Shown here one piece after another: positions 1 through 7,202 of a stretch of DNA of 12,613 nucleotides. How positions within the stretch are numbered: position 1 is the first letter of the stretch; each line of letters starts with the position of its first letter. Under the pieces are notes generated by a model. That model ran no database searches. It had not been told where the DNA came from and saw nothing but the letters and a program-made list of their open reading frames with translations. This DNA is from Alphaproteobacteria bacterium (GTDB taxonomy: Bacteria > Pseudomonadota > Alphaproteobacteria > UBA7887), in the NCBI GenBank assembly GCA_028289725.1, contig JANQOH010000337.1, forward strand, positions 1 to 12,613, written 5' to 3'. The translations under genes and the position numbers were made by a program.

Positions 1-1
1 G

Positions 2-703
2 ACAGGCCAACCATTCGTAAAGCAATATGTCGAAGAGCGTGAGTTGACCGTGATGCTCCTCGTTGATTGCAGCGCGTCCGGCCAGTTCGGCAGCTCAGCG
101 CGCGTTAAGGCGCGCGTGGCCGCGGAATTGTGTGCCGTGCTTGCATTGAGTGCAATAAGCAATAATGACAAGGTTGGCCTAATTCTTTTCACGGACCGCG
201 TGGAGCATTTTGTACCGCCGCGCAAGGGCAAGAACCGCGCGCTCCGCCTGATCAGAGACCTGCTCTTTTTCGAGCCTTCGAACAAAGGCACCAATATCGC
301 GGCATCGTTGGAGTATCTTCATAAAGTGCTGCCGCGGCGATCGATTACGTTTCTCGTGTCCGACTTTTTCGGCAGCGACTACGAGAAGCCGCTTCGGATC
401 GCCAATAAGCGGGCGGAGATCGTCCCGATCTGCATCAACGATCGGCGCGACTATGAGCTTCCGGCGGTCGGCTTCGTGCAATTGGCGGACTTGGAGACCG
501 GTAACGAAGTGTTGGTCGACACGAACAGCGCGGCGGTGCGAAAATGGTTCCGCGAAAGCCGGCATAAGGCAAAGGCGCTTCGAGATCGTCTTTTCGCGTC
601 GCTTGGTATCGTTCCGATCGAAGTGCAAACCGACGAATCCTACGTGCGCCCGCTGATGCGGTTTTTTCTCCACCGCGAGCGGCGTCTGAACGAGGGGCGA
701 TAA
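2..703 (+). CDS. DUF58 domain protein, 5' end outside window (Bat/MxaS-like)
   Basis: The reading frame is open to the left edge, so about 233 C-terminal residues are visible and the true start lies upstream. The visible part opens with a charged stretch (PFVKQYVEERELTV) followed by a VWA-like strand and the metal-site-type motif D-C-S-A-S, the typical core of DUF58 proteins. These usually pair with a MoxR AAA+ ATPase encoded just upstream, so a moxR-type gene may lie beyond the edge. DUF58 proteins are cytoplasmic or membrane-associated and belong to Bat operons; MxaS of the methanol dehydrogenase cluster is of this type. Its TAA overlaps the next ATG (TAATG), which implies translational coupling. 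The family assignment is solid. The molecular role of DUF58 is not well established, and its link to chaperone-like metal insertion is inference. Confidence 0.88.
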   Translation, partial: TGQPFVKQYVEERELTVMLLVDCSASGQFGSSARVKARVAAELCAVLALSAISNNDKVGLILFTDRVEHFVPPRKGKNRALRLIRDLLFFEPSNKGTNIAASLEYLHKVLPRRSITFLVSDFFGSDYEKPLRIANKRAEIVPICINDRRDYELPAVGFVQLADLETGNEVLVDTNSAAVRKWFRESRHKAKALRDRLFASLGIVPIEVQTDESYVRPLMRFFLHRERRLNEGR

Positions 704-1824
704 TGCGGCTCGGATACGTCATAAGTGGTTTTGCCCTGGCCCTTCTTTGTGTCGCGCCATCGGCTTGGGCGCAGGTTGCCGAGCCGATCGACGATGGGCC
801 AAGCGGAGACGTCGGCGAGGTCTTTTTCGAGACCACAATCGAGAACGTCCGCATGACCATTTCGTCGGACAGGGCCATCGTGCCGATTGTCGATCAATTC
901 ACGGTCATCATCGCGGTTGAGGCGCCGCCATGGTTTTTGGTGAGCTTTCCGCGGATCGTCGATGAGATGGGCCCTTTCGAAGTGCTGAGGCAGCAGAAGG
1001 CCGGCCCATTTACGACGAACATCGACGGCAATCGAATTGAGCGCAACGAGCGTCGCTACTTGCTCGATCCCAAAGACCCTGGCGAGTTGTCGATCCCGCC
1101 GATGATTGTGTCGGTGCTTGATGGGTCGAAAGTACCATCGATCGCGTGCGTGTATCTGGAAGTCTGCCGCGACGAACGGACGCCCGATAACTTTGTGCCG
1201 CCGACGCATTTCTTGCGCACCAAGCGACTACCGATCGAAGTCACCTCTGTGCTGCCGCCTGACGCCGACATCAGCGAACCCAAGGACATTGCGCCGCCGG
1301 TCGATCTTCCGCCGCCGCCGCCGAAAGAAATTCCATGGCAGACGATCGGCTTCGCCGTGGCCGGCGCGCTCTTGGTTGTGGCGCTTTTGTGGTTCGCACA
1401 GTGGTTAGTGCGACGCCCGCCAAGCGCGAGGCCCGTGCCGACCCGACCGGCACATGAACTCGCATTGGCCGCTCTCAAACGACTCGAGACCATGCGCGTC
1501 GAAGCGCCCGAGCAGATCGATGCCTATTACGTCCGATTGTCGGTCATCTTGCGGCGGTATCTTGATTGGCGGTTCGACGTGCGCGCGCCCGAGCGCACAA
1601 CGGAAGAAATCCTCGTGGCTGCTCAGAACGGGACTGCGCCGATCGCGGGACGCCGCGATTTGCTCGGCGCGTTTCTGGCGGCGTGCGACCGGGTCAAGTT
1701 TGCCCGCGCCCGGCCAACCGGTGACGATCGGGGCGACATGCTCGGCACCGCCCGGCAGTTCGTCGAAGAAACCGCCGATGCCGGCGTTCGCGTGCCCGAA
1801 GCGCGGGCAACGGAGGTGGCATGA
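703..1824 (+). CDS. Exported, membrane-anchored Bat-operon protein with DUF4381-like C-terminal domain
   Basis: This 373-residue protein has a signal peptide (about 1-23, ending AWA-Q). A beta-rich domain predicted to be periplasmic follows (about 40-185), then a proline-rich linker (198-208, with five prolines in a row) and one transmembrane helix (about 213-236). The cytoplasmic tail (about 250-335) contains the AYYVRLSVILRRYLDWR and CDRVKFAR signatures of DUF4381-like Bat-operon proteins. DUF4381 proteins are often small and separate from the large BatD beta-sandwich protein. Here the two regions look combined in one chain, which also resembles MxaA in overall layout (signal peptide, extracytoplasmic part, TM, tail). 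The start overlaps the upstream stop and the end overlaps the next gene by ATGA, so it is central to the operon. Its function is unknown; it probably bridges periplasm and cytoplasm for the VWA proteins. The domain call is by eye. Confidence 0.8.
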   Translation: MRLGYVISGFALALLCVAPSAWAQVAEPIDDGPSGDVGEVFFETTIENVRMTISSDRAIVPIVDQFTVIIAVEAPPWFLVSFPRIVDEMGPFEVLRQQKAGPFTTNIDGNRIERNERRYLLDPKDPGELSIPPMIVSVLDGSKVPSIACVYLEVCRDERTPDNFVPPTHFLRTKRLPIEVTSVLPPDADISEPKDIAPPVDLPPPPPKEIPWQTIGFAVAGALLVVALLWFAQWLVRRPPSARPVPTRPAHELALAALKRLETMRVEAPEQIDAYYVRLSVILRRYLDWRFDVRAPERTTEEILVAAQNGTAPIAGRRDLLGAFLAACDRVKFARARPTGDDRGDMLGTARQFVEETADAGVRVPEARATEVA

Positions 1825-2843
1825 GGTTCGAGAACCCGTACATGCTGCTGCTGCTCGTATTGGTCGCGGCGCTGGTTTTCGTCATCCGCCGGCGCGAAAG
1901 ACCGGAGGGCGTCGACTACACGGCGGTCGGCGATTTGGCGGCCATGCCGCGGACCTTCATGACGCGTCTTCGAATCGCACTGCCCTATTTTCGGGCAATC
2001 GCGCTGGCGCTTTGTGTGATCGCGTTGGCGCGACCCCAGTGGGGGCAGGAGGTTACGCGCATCTACCGCGATGGCATTGCGATCGTCATGGTCGTCGATG
2101 TTTCGAGCAGCATGGGTGCATTGGACCTGCAAATCGGAGAAGAGCAGGCGAACCGGCTCGATGTTGTGAAGGAAACCTTCCGCTCGTTCGTCCAAGGCGA
2201 CGAAGAAGACCTGCAAGGCCGCGAGGCCGATATGGTGGGCATGGTGACGTTCGCGCGCTTCAGCGACAATCTGAGTCCACTGACGCTCGACCACGAGGCC
2301 TTGCTGTCGGCGCTCGAAGAGGTCGACATCATTAATCTGCCCGAGGAAGACGGAACGGCGATCGGTGACGCAGTCGTCATGGGCGCGGAGCTCTTAAAGC
2401 GCGCGGGCGCCGATAGCAAAGTAATGATCCTGCTCACCGATGGCAGCAACAATGCGGGCAATACCGAACCTGTCGCCGCGGCTGGCGTCGCTAAGGCGTT
2501 TGGCATCAAGGTCTATACGGTCGGGACGGGCACACGTGGCACGGCGATGATGCCCGTCCGCAATAAGGAGGGCGGCACATACCTGAAGCCGACCCAGGTG
2601 TTTATTGACGAAGCCACGCTAACGACAATGGCGGAAACCACAGGCGGTCAATTCTTCCGGGCGACGGACGGTGCGGCGTTGCAGGAGATTTACGCCCAGA
2701 TCGACGATCTGGAAAAGTCCACCAATATCGCCGAGCAATACCAGCGCTATATCGAGGGTTTTCCAGCCCTAATTCTTGCCGCGTTGGCGCTGCTTCTGTT
2801 CGAGGCCGTGATGGTCAACACGCGTTTGCGTGCTCTGCCTTAG
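1821..2843 (+). CDS. Membrane-anchored VWA domain protein (BatA/MxaC-like)
   Basis: This protein has 340 residues. Two N-terminal hydrophobic helices (about 6-24 and 56-72) precede a von Willebrand A domain (about 86-290), and one more helix lies near the C-terminus (about 313-331). This is the standard BatA topology, with the VWA domain on one face of the membrane. The metal-ion-dependent adhesion site is complete: D93-x-S95-x-S97, Thr179 in EEDGTAIG, and Asp207 in LLTDGS. It should therefore bind a divalent metal and interact with a protein partner. The start codon lies in an ATGA overlap with the preceding gene. A second VWA gene follows 12 bp downstream. VWA pairs of this kind occur in Bat operons and in mxaC/mxaL, where the products are needed to make active calcium-loaded methanol dehydrogenase. 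Which of these roles applies cannot be told from sequence alone. Confidence 0.9.
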   Translation: MRFENPYMLLLLVLVAALVFVIRRRERPEGVDYTAVGDLAAMPRTFMTRLRIALPYFRAIALALCVIALARPQWGQEVTRIYRDGIAIVMVVDVSSSMGALDLQIGEEQANRLDVVKETFRSFVQGDEEDLQGREADMVGMVTFARFSDNLSPLTLDHEALLSALEEVDIINLPEEDGTAIGDAVVMGAELLKRAGADSKVMILLTDGSNNAGNTEPVAAAGVAKAFGIKVYTVGTGTRGTAMMPVRNKEGGTYLKPTQVFIDEATLTTMAETTGGQFFRATDGAALQEIYAQIDDLEKSTNIAEQYQRYIEGFPALILAALALLLFEAVMVNTRLRALP

Positions 2844-2855
2844 GTGCGCTGAGAC

Positions 2856-3878
2856 ATGGAATTCGGTGCCATATATTTTGCCGTTCTGCTGCTCGCCATA
2901 CCTGGCCTGGCCGCGCTTTACGTCTGGGGATTTCGACGCCGGCGCGCTGCGATCCGCCAGTTCGTGGATGTCGTCGCAGCGCAGCGATTGATCGGTTCGG
3001 TCGATTGGCGGCGGCGGTCTCTCAAGGCCGCGTGCTTGGTTGCCGCGATTGGATTTTTAGTGTTCGCAGAAATGCAGCCGCGCTGGGGACTTGAGCTATC
3101 CGACACGGCGCGTCGTGGGCGCGACATATTCATTCTTCTCGATGTCAGCCGCAGCATGTTGGCGGAGGACGCAACACCCAGCCGATTGGAGGCCGCGAAG
3201 GGCGCGGTTGTCGATCTTGTTCAGCATTTGCGTGGCGTTGGCGGCAACCGTTTGGGGCTCGTCGTTTTTGCCGGACGCGCTAAACTGCAGAGTCCGCTGA
3301 CGCTAGATTATGCTTTTTTCCTCAATCGCCTGGCGGAGGCTTCGCCGTCGATCATCGATCGCCACGGCAGTAATCTCGCCGGCGCCATCGAGAAAACGCT
3401 TTTTGGCCTCGGTGAGATTGATCCAACCTACACCGACCTCATCGTGATTTCGGACGGTGAAGATCACGACTCACTGCCGATGGCGGCGGCACGAACCGCG
3501 GCCGACGAGGGGGTCGGCCTATATACCGTCGGCATTGGCGACCCGGCCGAAGGCGCCCGCATACCCATCGAAGTTGGCGAAGACCGACGACAATATCTCC
3601 GCTTTCAGGGCGAGGAGGTCGTTTCTGTCATGCGCGAATCGCAGCTGCGCGAGATGGCGCGCATGGCAAAAGGCGCCTACGTTCAAGGGCGGACAGGACC
3701 GATTGAACTCGGCAAATTGTTCGACGAGAAGATCTCCAACAAGGCACAGCGGGAACTCGAAGCGGGCGAGGACGAGCGCAAGGCCGATCGTTACGCCTGG
3801 TTTGTCGCGCTGGCGCTTGTGCTTCTTGCCGCCGAAATGCTGATACCTGAACGGCCGCCGCGCGTGGAGGAAGCCTAA
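2856..3878 (+). CDS. Membrane-anchored VWA domain protein (BatB/MxaL-like)
   Basis: This is the second 340-residue VWA protein of the operon, with the same layout as its upstream neighbour: hydrophobic segments at about 4-25 and 57-72, a VWA domain (about 88-295) and a C-terminal helix (about 313-330). The metal site reads D96-x-S98-x-S100 and Asp200 in VISDGEDHD. The third loop has Ser172 (RHGSNLAG) where Thr is more usual, a conservative change that should still coordinate metal. It differs clearly from the first VWA protein in the loops, so the pair is an old duplication. It lies 12 bp after the first VWA gene and its TAA abuts the ATG of the TPR gene (TAAATG). It probably forms a membrane complex with the other VWA protein and the TPR protein, as proposed for Bat proteins. 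Confidence 0.9.
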   Translation: MEFGAIYFAVLLLAIPGLAALYVWGFRRRRAAIRQFVDVVAAQRLIGSVDWRRRSLKAACLVAAIGFLVFAEMQPRWGLELSDTARRGRDIFILLDVSRSMLAEDATPSRLEAAKGAVVDLVQHLRGVGGNRLGLVVFAGRAKLQSPLTLDYAFFLNRLAEASPSIIDRHGSNLAGAIEKTLFGLGEIDPTYTDLIVISDGEDHDSLPMAAARTAADEGVGLYTVGIGDPAEGARIPIEVGEDRRQYLRFQGEEVVSVMRESQLREMARMAKGAYVQGRTGPIELGKLFDEKISNKAQRELEAGEDERKADRYAWFVALALVLLAAEMLIPERPPRVEEA

Positions 3879-4715
3879 ATGGTTAGCATGCGAATAGTCT
3901 GCCGTCTTGCTTTGGCCCCCATGCTCTTGTTCTTTCTTACGGGCGCCGACGAGATCGAAACGCCCTATGACGCGGCGCGCGTTGCGACCGAAGCGTATCA
4001 TGAAGGGCGTTATAAGGAAGCCGCCGAACTTTACGAGCAGGCGCTGGTCGATTTGCCGGAATCGCCGGAATTGCATTTCGATCGTGGCAATGCCTTGTTC
4101 AAGTTGCATGACTTGGATCAGGCGTTGTCGGAGTATTTGCGGGCGCTGGAAACGGATGACAATCGATTGGCGGCGCGCACCTATTACAATCTTGGCAATG
4201 TCTACTATCAGATTTCGCTGAACGCGATGCGGACCTTCCGTGATGCCGTGACACCGGCCCGGGAAGCCATGCGCCACTACCGCGACGCGCTGGGCCTCGA
4301 TCCCGATTTGGCCGATGCCATGTATAATCTTGAGCTTGCCGATCGCCTGCTCGATCAGCTTGCTGAGCAGCGGGCGCAGGCCATTCAACATCCGGATGCC
4401 GCGGAGAGTGGACTGTCACAAAACCCGGATGCGGCGTCGGTTCAAGGCACGGAGGGCGAGCGTCCGCGCGACGCCGCGGATGAGTCTGAGGCACAGGCCG
4501 GGGAGCAGGCGGGGACCGCGCAGCAAGGACCCGAGGGCGTTCAGTCGGAGAATGAGTCACAAACCGAGTCGGCCGGCAATCAGCAAGAAATGAGTGCTGA
4601 GGAAGCCGAGGAAATGGTTGAGTTGGTGCGCAGCCGCAATCAGGCCGCGGAAGAAATGCGACAGCAATGGCGCCAAGCGCGGATGCGCGAGTCGGGCATT
4701 GAAAAACCCTGGTAA
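3879..4715 (+). CDS. Exported TPR protein, BatC-like
   Basis: This 278-residue protein begins with a hydrophobic N-terminal export signal (about 5-21) followed by three TPR-like helical repeats (about 29-62, 63-96 and 97-143, the last with a longer inter-helix segment). A long low-complexity tail rich in Glu, Gln, Ala and Ser runs from about 165 to 255. The C-terminus MRESGIEKPW recalls the short tryptophan-ending tail of BatC proteins. A good ribosome site (GGAGGAAG, from about 3867) sits just before the TAAATG junction, supporting the ATG at 3879; a second in-frame ATG three codons on is possible. It is the last gene of the Bat-like operon. TPR proteins of this class are thought to scaffold the VWA proteins in the periplasm. 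MxaK holds a comparable place in the methanol dehydrogenase cluster, but equivalence is only inferred. Confidence 0.85.
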   Translation: MVSMRIVCRLALAPMLLFFLTGADEIETPYDAARVATEAYHEGRYKEAAELYEQALVDLPESPELHFDRGNALFKLHDLDQALSEYLRALETDDNRLAARTYYNLGNVYYQISLNAMRTFRDAVTPAREAMRHYRDALGLDPDLADAMYNLELADRLLDQLAEQRAQAIQHPDAAESGLSQNPDAASVQGTEGERPRDAADESEAQAGEQAGTAQQGPEGVQSENESQTESAGNQQEMSAEEAEEMVELVRSRNQAAEEMRQQWRQARMRESGIEKPW

Positions 4716-4726
4716 ACTATTCGTAA

Positions 4727-4750
4727 CAATTCGTCCGGAGAATTGACGAA
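4727..4750 (+). repeat. Two overlapping, mutually exclusive small hairpins before the protease gene
   Basis: CAATTC (4727-4732) pairs with GAATTG (4740-4745) around a 7-base loop. TTCGTC (4730-4735) pairs with GACGAA (4745-4750) around a 9-base loop. The arms share bases, so only one stem can form at a time. No T-tract follows, so this is not an intrinsic terminator. It may be a leader structure for the protease gene or chance. Confidence 0.35.
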
Positions 4751-4762
4751 ACCTGGGAGGGG

Positions 4763-6136
4763 ATGGAGATATGCAACTTGGTACCTTCACTCCCGCGCGT
4801 GCGCAGCACTGCTTTTAATGCGATCCTTCGCGCCTGTGTGGTTTGCCTGACCGCCTTGTGCGCGGTCTCTGTGACAAGCGCCGTTCAAGCCCGAACACCG
4901 GCGGATATTTCTGATCTGCTTCGCACCGCAATCAAACTAGCCTGCCCGATACAAAACCCGCACGACGCGGCATTGCTCGGCGAACATTTGCCGGGTTTTC
5001 GCCGGCTTGACCGTCGTCCCCAAAGCGTCAGCGTCATTGGCTGGCGCGCATGGTTCGTCGTCGTGGGCGGTACGTTGACAGTCGAACGCATCGCGCCGGG
5101 GGGCGCGCTACGCAGCCTTACCGTCGAGTATCGTGCGGGGACTGACGACCGGCCGCATTCCGTTGCGATGGCCGATCTCAACTGCGGGATCCAAGTCGCG
5201 CGGCGCGTCCACTATGACGATCGCGGCCGGCCAGCATGGATCGAAAATCTCGATGCCGGGCTTGACCCGATCGGTGCCGCGCTTCCCTACAATCCGCCGG
5301 TACCGTCCGCCCGTGATCCTGGCGGCATTCTCGTCGCACTCATCGATACCGGCGTGAACTATTTATTGCCTGAATTAAGTGTTCGATTGGCCCGTGACCG
5401 GCACAATGGACTGCTGGGTTACGACTATTGGGACCTCGATCGACGGCCGTTCGATGCCGATCCAGTGCGATCCTTGTTTTTCCCTTCGCGCCATGGCACG
5501 CGCACCGCGAGCGTCGTCGCCGCTGAGGCACCGGTGGCCAAAATCGTGCCCTATCGTTACCCGCGTCCCGACATGAGTCGCATGGGCGCTTTGGTGGACG
5601 ACGCAGCGCGCCATCACGTCCGTTTGGTGAACATGTCGCTTGCCAGTCGTGATTTTGCGCGCTGGGTGGCCTATCACGCAGCGGCGCGGCGTCACCCCAA
5701 CATGCTGTTTGTGGTCGCGGCGGGAAACGATGGCCGCGACATCGATCAGGTGCCGATGTATCCGGCGGCCTTGCCACTTGCCAATCAGATCACAGTGACC
5801 GCGGCGACCCATGCCGGGCGTTTGATGAGAGACGCCAATTGGGGGCGGCACTCGGTCGATCTGATGGTGCCAGCCGCAGGTATTCTGGTGACCGGTTTTG
5901 ACGGTAAGCCGGCGCGGGCTTCCGGTTCCAGCTATGCTACCGCGCGGGTTACCGCCCTGGCGGCTTGTTTGCTTGCGGCGAACCCGTCCTGGAGCGCTGA
6001 AGAGCTAAAACAGGCGATCCTGGCTCGCGCTATTTCGAGCGCCGACTCCGAACGAGTCGCCCATGGGTTTCTCGCTGATCCCGTGATCACGGCACGGGGC
6101 GCCTGCCCAGGCCAAACCACGCGGTCCGGCTTTTAG
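4763..6136 (+). CDS. Secreted subtilisin-like (S8) serine protease
   Basis: This 457-residue protein has an N-terminal signal peptide (hydrophobic about 20-42, ending VQA-RT). An unrecognised stretch (about 45-185) precedes the S8 catalytic domain (about 188-430). The catalytic triad is readable: Asp195 in ALIDTG, His244 in SRHGTRTA and Ser390 in GSSYATA (the usual family motif is GTSMATP). The oxyanion Asn322 sits in VVAAGNDG. The protein should therefore be an active endopeptidase in the periplasm or outside the cell. The start is uncertain: the ATG at 4763 directly abuts GGGAGGGG, while a TTG at 4778 in the same frame has GGAG nine bases upstream; both keep the signal peptide. It follows the Bat-like operon by 47 bp on the same strand and may be co-transcribed. 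Substrate and any tie to the Bat module are unknown. Confidence 0.9.
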   Translation: MEICNLVPSLPRVRSTAFNAILRACVVCLTALCAVSVTSAVQARTPADISDLLRTAIKLACPIQNPHDAALLGEHLPGFRRLDRRPQSVSVIGWRAWFVVVGGTLTVERIAPGGALRSLTVEYRAGTDDRPHSVAMADLNCGIQVARRVHYDDRGRPAWIENLDAGLDPIGAALPYNPPVPSARDPGGILVALIDTGVNYLLPELSVRLARDRHNGLLGYDYWDLDRRPFDADPVRSLFFPSRHGTRTASVVAAEAPVAKIVPYRYPRPDMSRMGALVDDAARHHVRLVNMSLASRDFARWVAYHAAARRHPNMLFVVAAGNDGRDIDQVPMYPAALPLANQITVTAATHAGRLMRDANWGRHSVDLMVPAAGILVTGFDGKPARASGSSYATARVTALAACLLAANPSWSAEELKQAILARAISSADSERVAHGFLADPVITARGACPGQTTRSGF

Positions 6137-6215
6137 GCAACCGCATCGTGACTTGAGGTTGAGGCAACGTTGGTCAGCAGCCAAGCGCCCAGCGGACCAC
6201 AGTACTGTTGGCGAC

Positions 6216-6626
6216 CTACGTCTGAGGTTTGCCGGTCAGCCACTCATGATAGTTTCGAAGGTTGGCTTCGTCTGTCCAACCGGTGAACCGGACATGCGCC
6301 ACTTTTCGGTGCAGTAGCTCAATCTTGTCCTCGTACTCGACCGAATATTGCACGAGAATCATGGTGCCGCGTTGTTCGAGTATCTCGACAAACGGCGCGA
6401 GCATTTCCTCCACATCGTCTTCAGTAATTCTCATGCACTGGTTGCTGTCCAGTGCATCTGCGCGTGACGCGTCGCTTCCGTTCGCACTCTGATAATCTTC
6501 CGGCGATTTGCAGAGCATGGCACCGCTCGACAGCACTTGCGGCGGTTTGGCCGAACCAGGATCGGCGCTCACGACGGCCGGTGCGAGACACATAGCCAGC
6601 ATCGGCAGAATTGCGACTGCTTTCAT
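6216..6626 (-). CDS. Small exported protein of unknown function, third gene of PQQ dehydrogenase cluster
   Basis: This 136-residue protein has a clear signal peptide (about 1-21, ending VVSA-D). The mature part has two cysteines, Cys39 (GAMLCKSPEDY) and Cys64 (NQCMRITEDDV), which could form a periplasmic disulfide, followed by a helix-strand region ending TGWTDEANLRNYHEWL. I recognise no family. The start is supported by AGGAAAGGA about seven bases upstream. It follows the cytochrome c gene by 43 bp on the same strand and is the last gene of the cluster. By position it could be a periplasmic partner of the dehydrogenase, a slot filled by XoxJ-type binding proteins in methanol dehydrogenase operons, but it is far too short to be XoxJ and shows no resemblance. 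It converges on the protease gene with a 79-bp gap and no evident terminator. Confidence 0.8.
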   Translation of the reverse strand: MKAVAILPMLAMCLAPAVVSADPGSAKPPQVLSSGAMLCKSPEDYQSANGSDASRADALDSNQCMRITEDDVEEMLAPFVEILEQRGTMILVQYSVEYEDKIELLHRKVAHVRFTGWTDEANLRNYHEWLTGKPQT

Positions 6627-6640
6627 CGGTCTGTCCTTTC

Positions 6641-6656
6641 CTAAGCCTGGGCTTAG
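6641..6656 (-). repeat. Intercistronic hairpin before the small exported protein gene
   Basis: CTAAGC (6641-6646) and GCTTAG (6651-6656) form a perfect 6-bp stem with a CTGG loop; a 7-bp stem with a 2-base loop is the alternative. On the minus strand it ends just before the AGGAAAGGA ribosome site of the 6626 start. It has no T-tract, so it may affect message stability or ribosome access rather than termination. Confidence 0.45.
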
Positions 6657-6669
6657 TGGTCCGAGGCGA

Positions 6670-7074
6670 TTAGTGGGCTACCCACACCGCGCCTTCGAGT
6701 TGCAGCGTCTCCAGGTAGGCGCCGATCTGCGAAATCTCATCTTCGTCCAAGACGCCACCCCACGGCGGCATTTGCCTATCGGTTCGTCCGTTCAGTGTTA
6801 TCCGCACAAACTCGGGGTACCCACGCCAAAATTTCCGCAAATCGGCGGCATAGTCGCCGAAGCGCGACACGCCGTCGGCGTGCTTACCGTGGCAGGCAAC
6901 GCACCATTTGAAGTATAGCCTTGCGCCTTCTTCGATGGCCTCTTCATTGCCAGCAAGTGGGTTCTTCTTGGGATAGGCGTCATCTTCCGCAATGGCCTGC
7001 GTAGCGGTCGGGCCCGCTAGGACCAGGGTCAGGGCCGCAAAAGTCGCCCACATCCGAAACGGCTTCAGAATCAC
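6670..7074 (-). CDS. Periplasmic c-type cytochrome, electron acceptor of the PQQ dehydrogenase
   Basis: This is a 134-residue monohaem cytochrome c. The signal peptide (about 1-29) is followed by the haem-attachment motif C58-V-A-C61-H62 (CVACHGKHADG), with Met102 in RQMPPWGG as the likely second axial ligand and a final helix (about 111-124) typical of class I cytochromes. It should take electrons from the PQQ dehydrogenase and pass them to the respiratory chain, the role of MxaG/XoxG-type cytochromes. The GTG start at 7074 is chosen because AAGGAGAA (7081-7088 on the complement) lies eight bases upstream; an internal ATG seven codons later lacks such a site. It lies 128 bp after the dehydrogenase gene, with an intrinsic terminator between them, so its expression may be partly separate. 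A 43-bp gap leads to the next gene. Confidence 0.92.
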   Translation of the reverse strand: MILKPFRMWATFAALTLVLAGPTATQAIAEDDAYPKKNPLAGNEEAIEEGARLYFKWCVACHGKHADGVSRFGDYAADLRKFWRGYPEFVRITLNGRTDRQMPPWGGVLDEDEISQIGAYLETLQLEGAVWVAH

Positions 7075-7147
7075 GTCTACTTCTCCTTGTACACTGTGCA
7101 GCCACAGCCGCAGGTCCCCGTAACGGCCGCTTCGTCACATAATATCC

Positions 7148-7184
7148 AAAAAAAGAGGGACAAGAGGCCGGTGCCCCTTGTCCC
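7148..7184 (-). terminator. Intrinsic terminator between dehydrogenase and cytochrome genes
   Basis: GGGACAAG (7157-7164) and CTTGTCCC (7177-7184) form a perfect 8-bp stem, with one mismatch and two more pairs possible inside. On the minus strand the stem is followed by two bases and then seven consecutive T (complement of 7148-7154). It begins about 19 bp after the dehydrogenase stop codon. It is well placed to end most dehydrogenase transcripts while allowing some readthrough into the cytochrome gene. Confidence 0.88.
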
Positions 7185-7202
7185 CGCAATTACTACTCTG
7201 GC

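Noticed and set aside
1309..1323. Five CCG triplets in a row (microsatellite-like)
   Set aside because: It encodes the proline-rich linker of the membrane protein and is explained by that; too short to call a phase-variable repeat.
1454..2335. A 293-codon plus-strand frame across the DUF4381-like and first VWA genes
   Set aside because: It is out of frame with two well-supported genes, and its product is Arg/Pro-rich low-complexity sequence typical of shadow frames.
3519..4391. A 290-codon minus-strand frame opposite the second VWA and TPR genes
   Set aside because: It is antisense to two clear Bat-type genes and shows no domain or translation signal.
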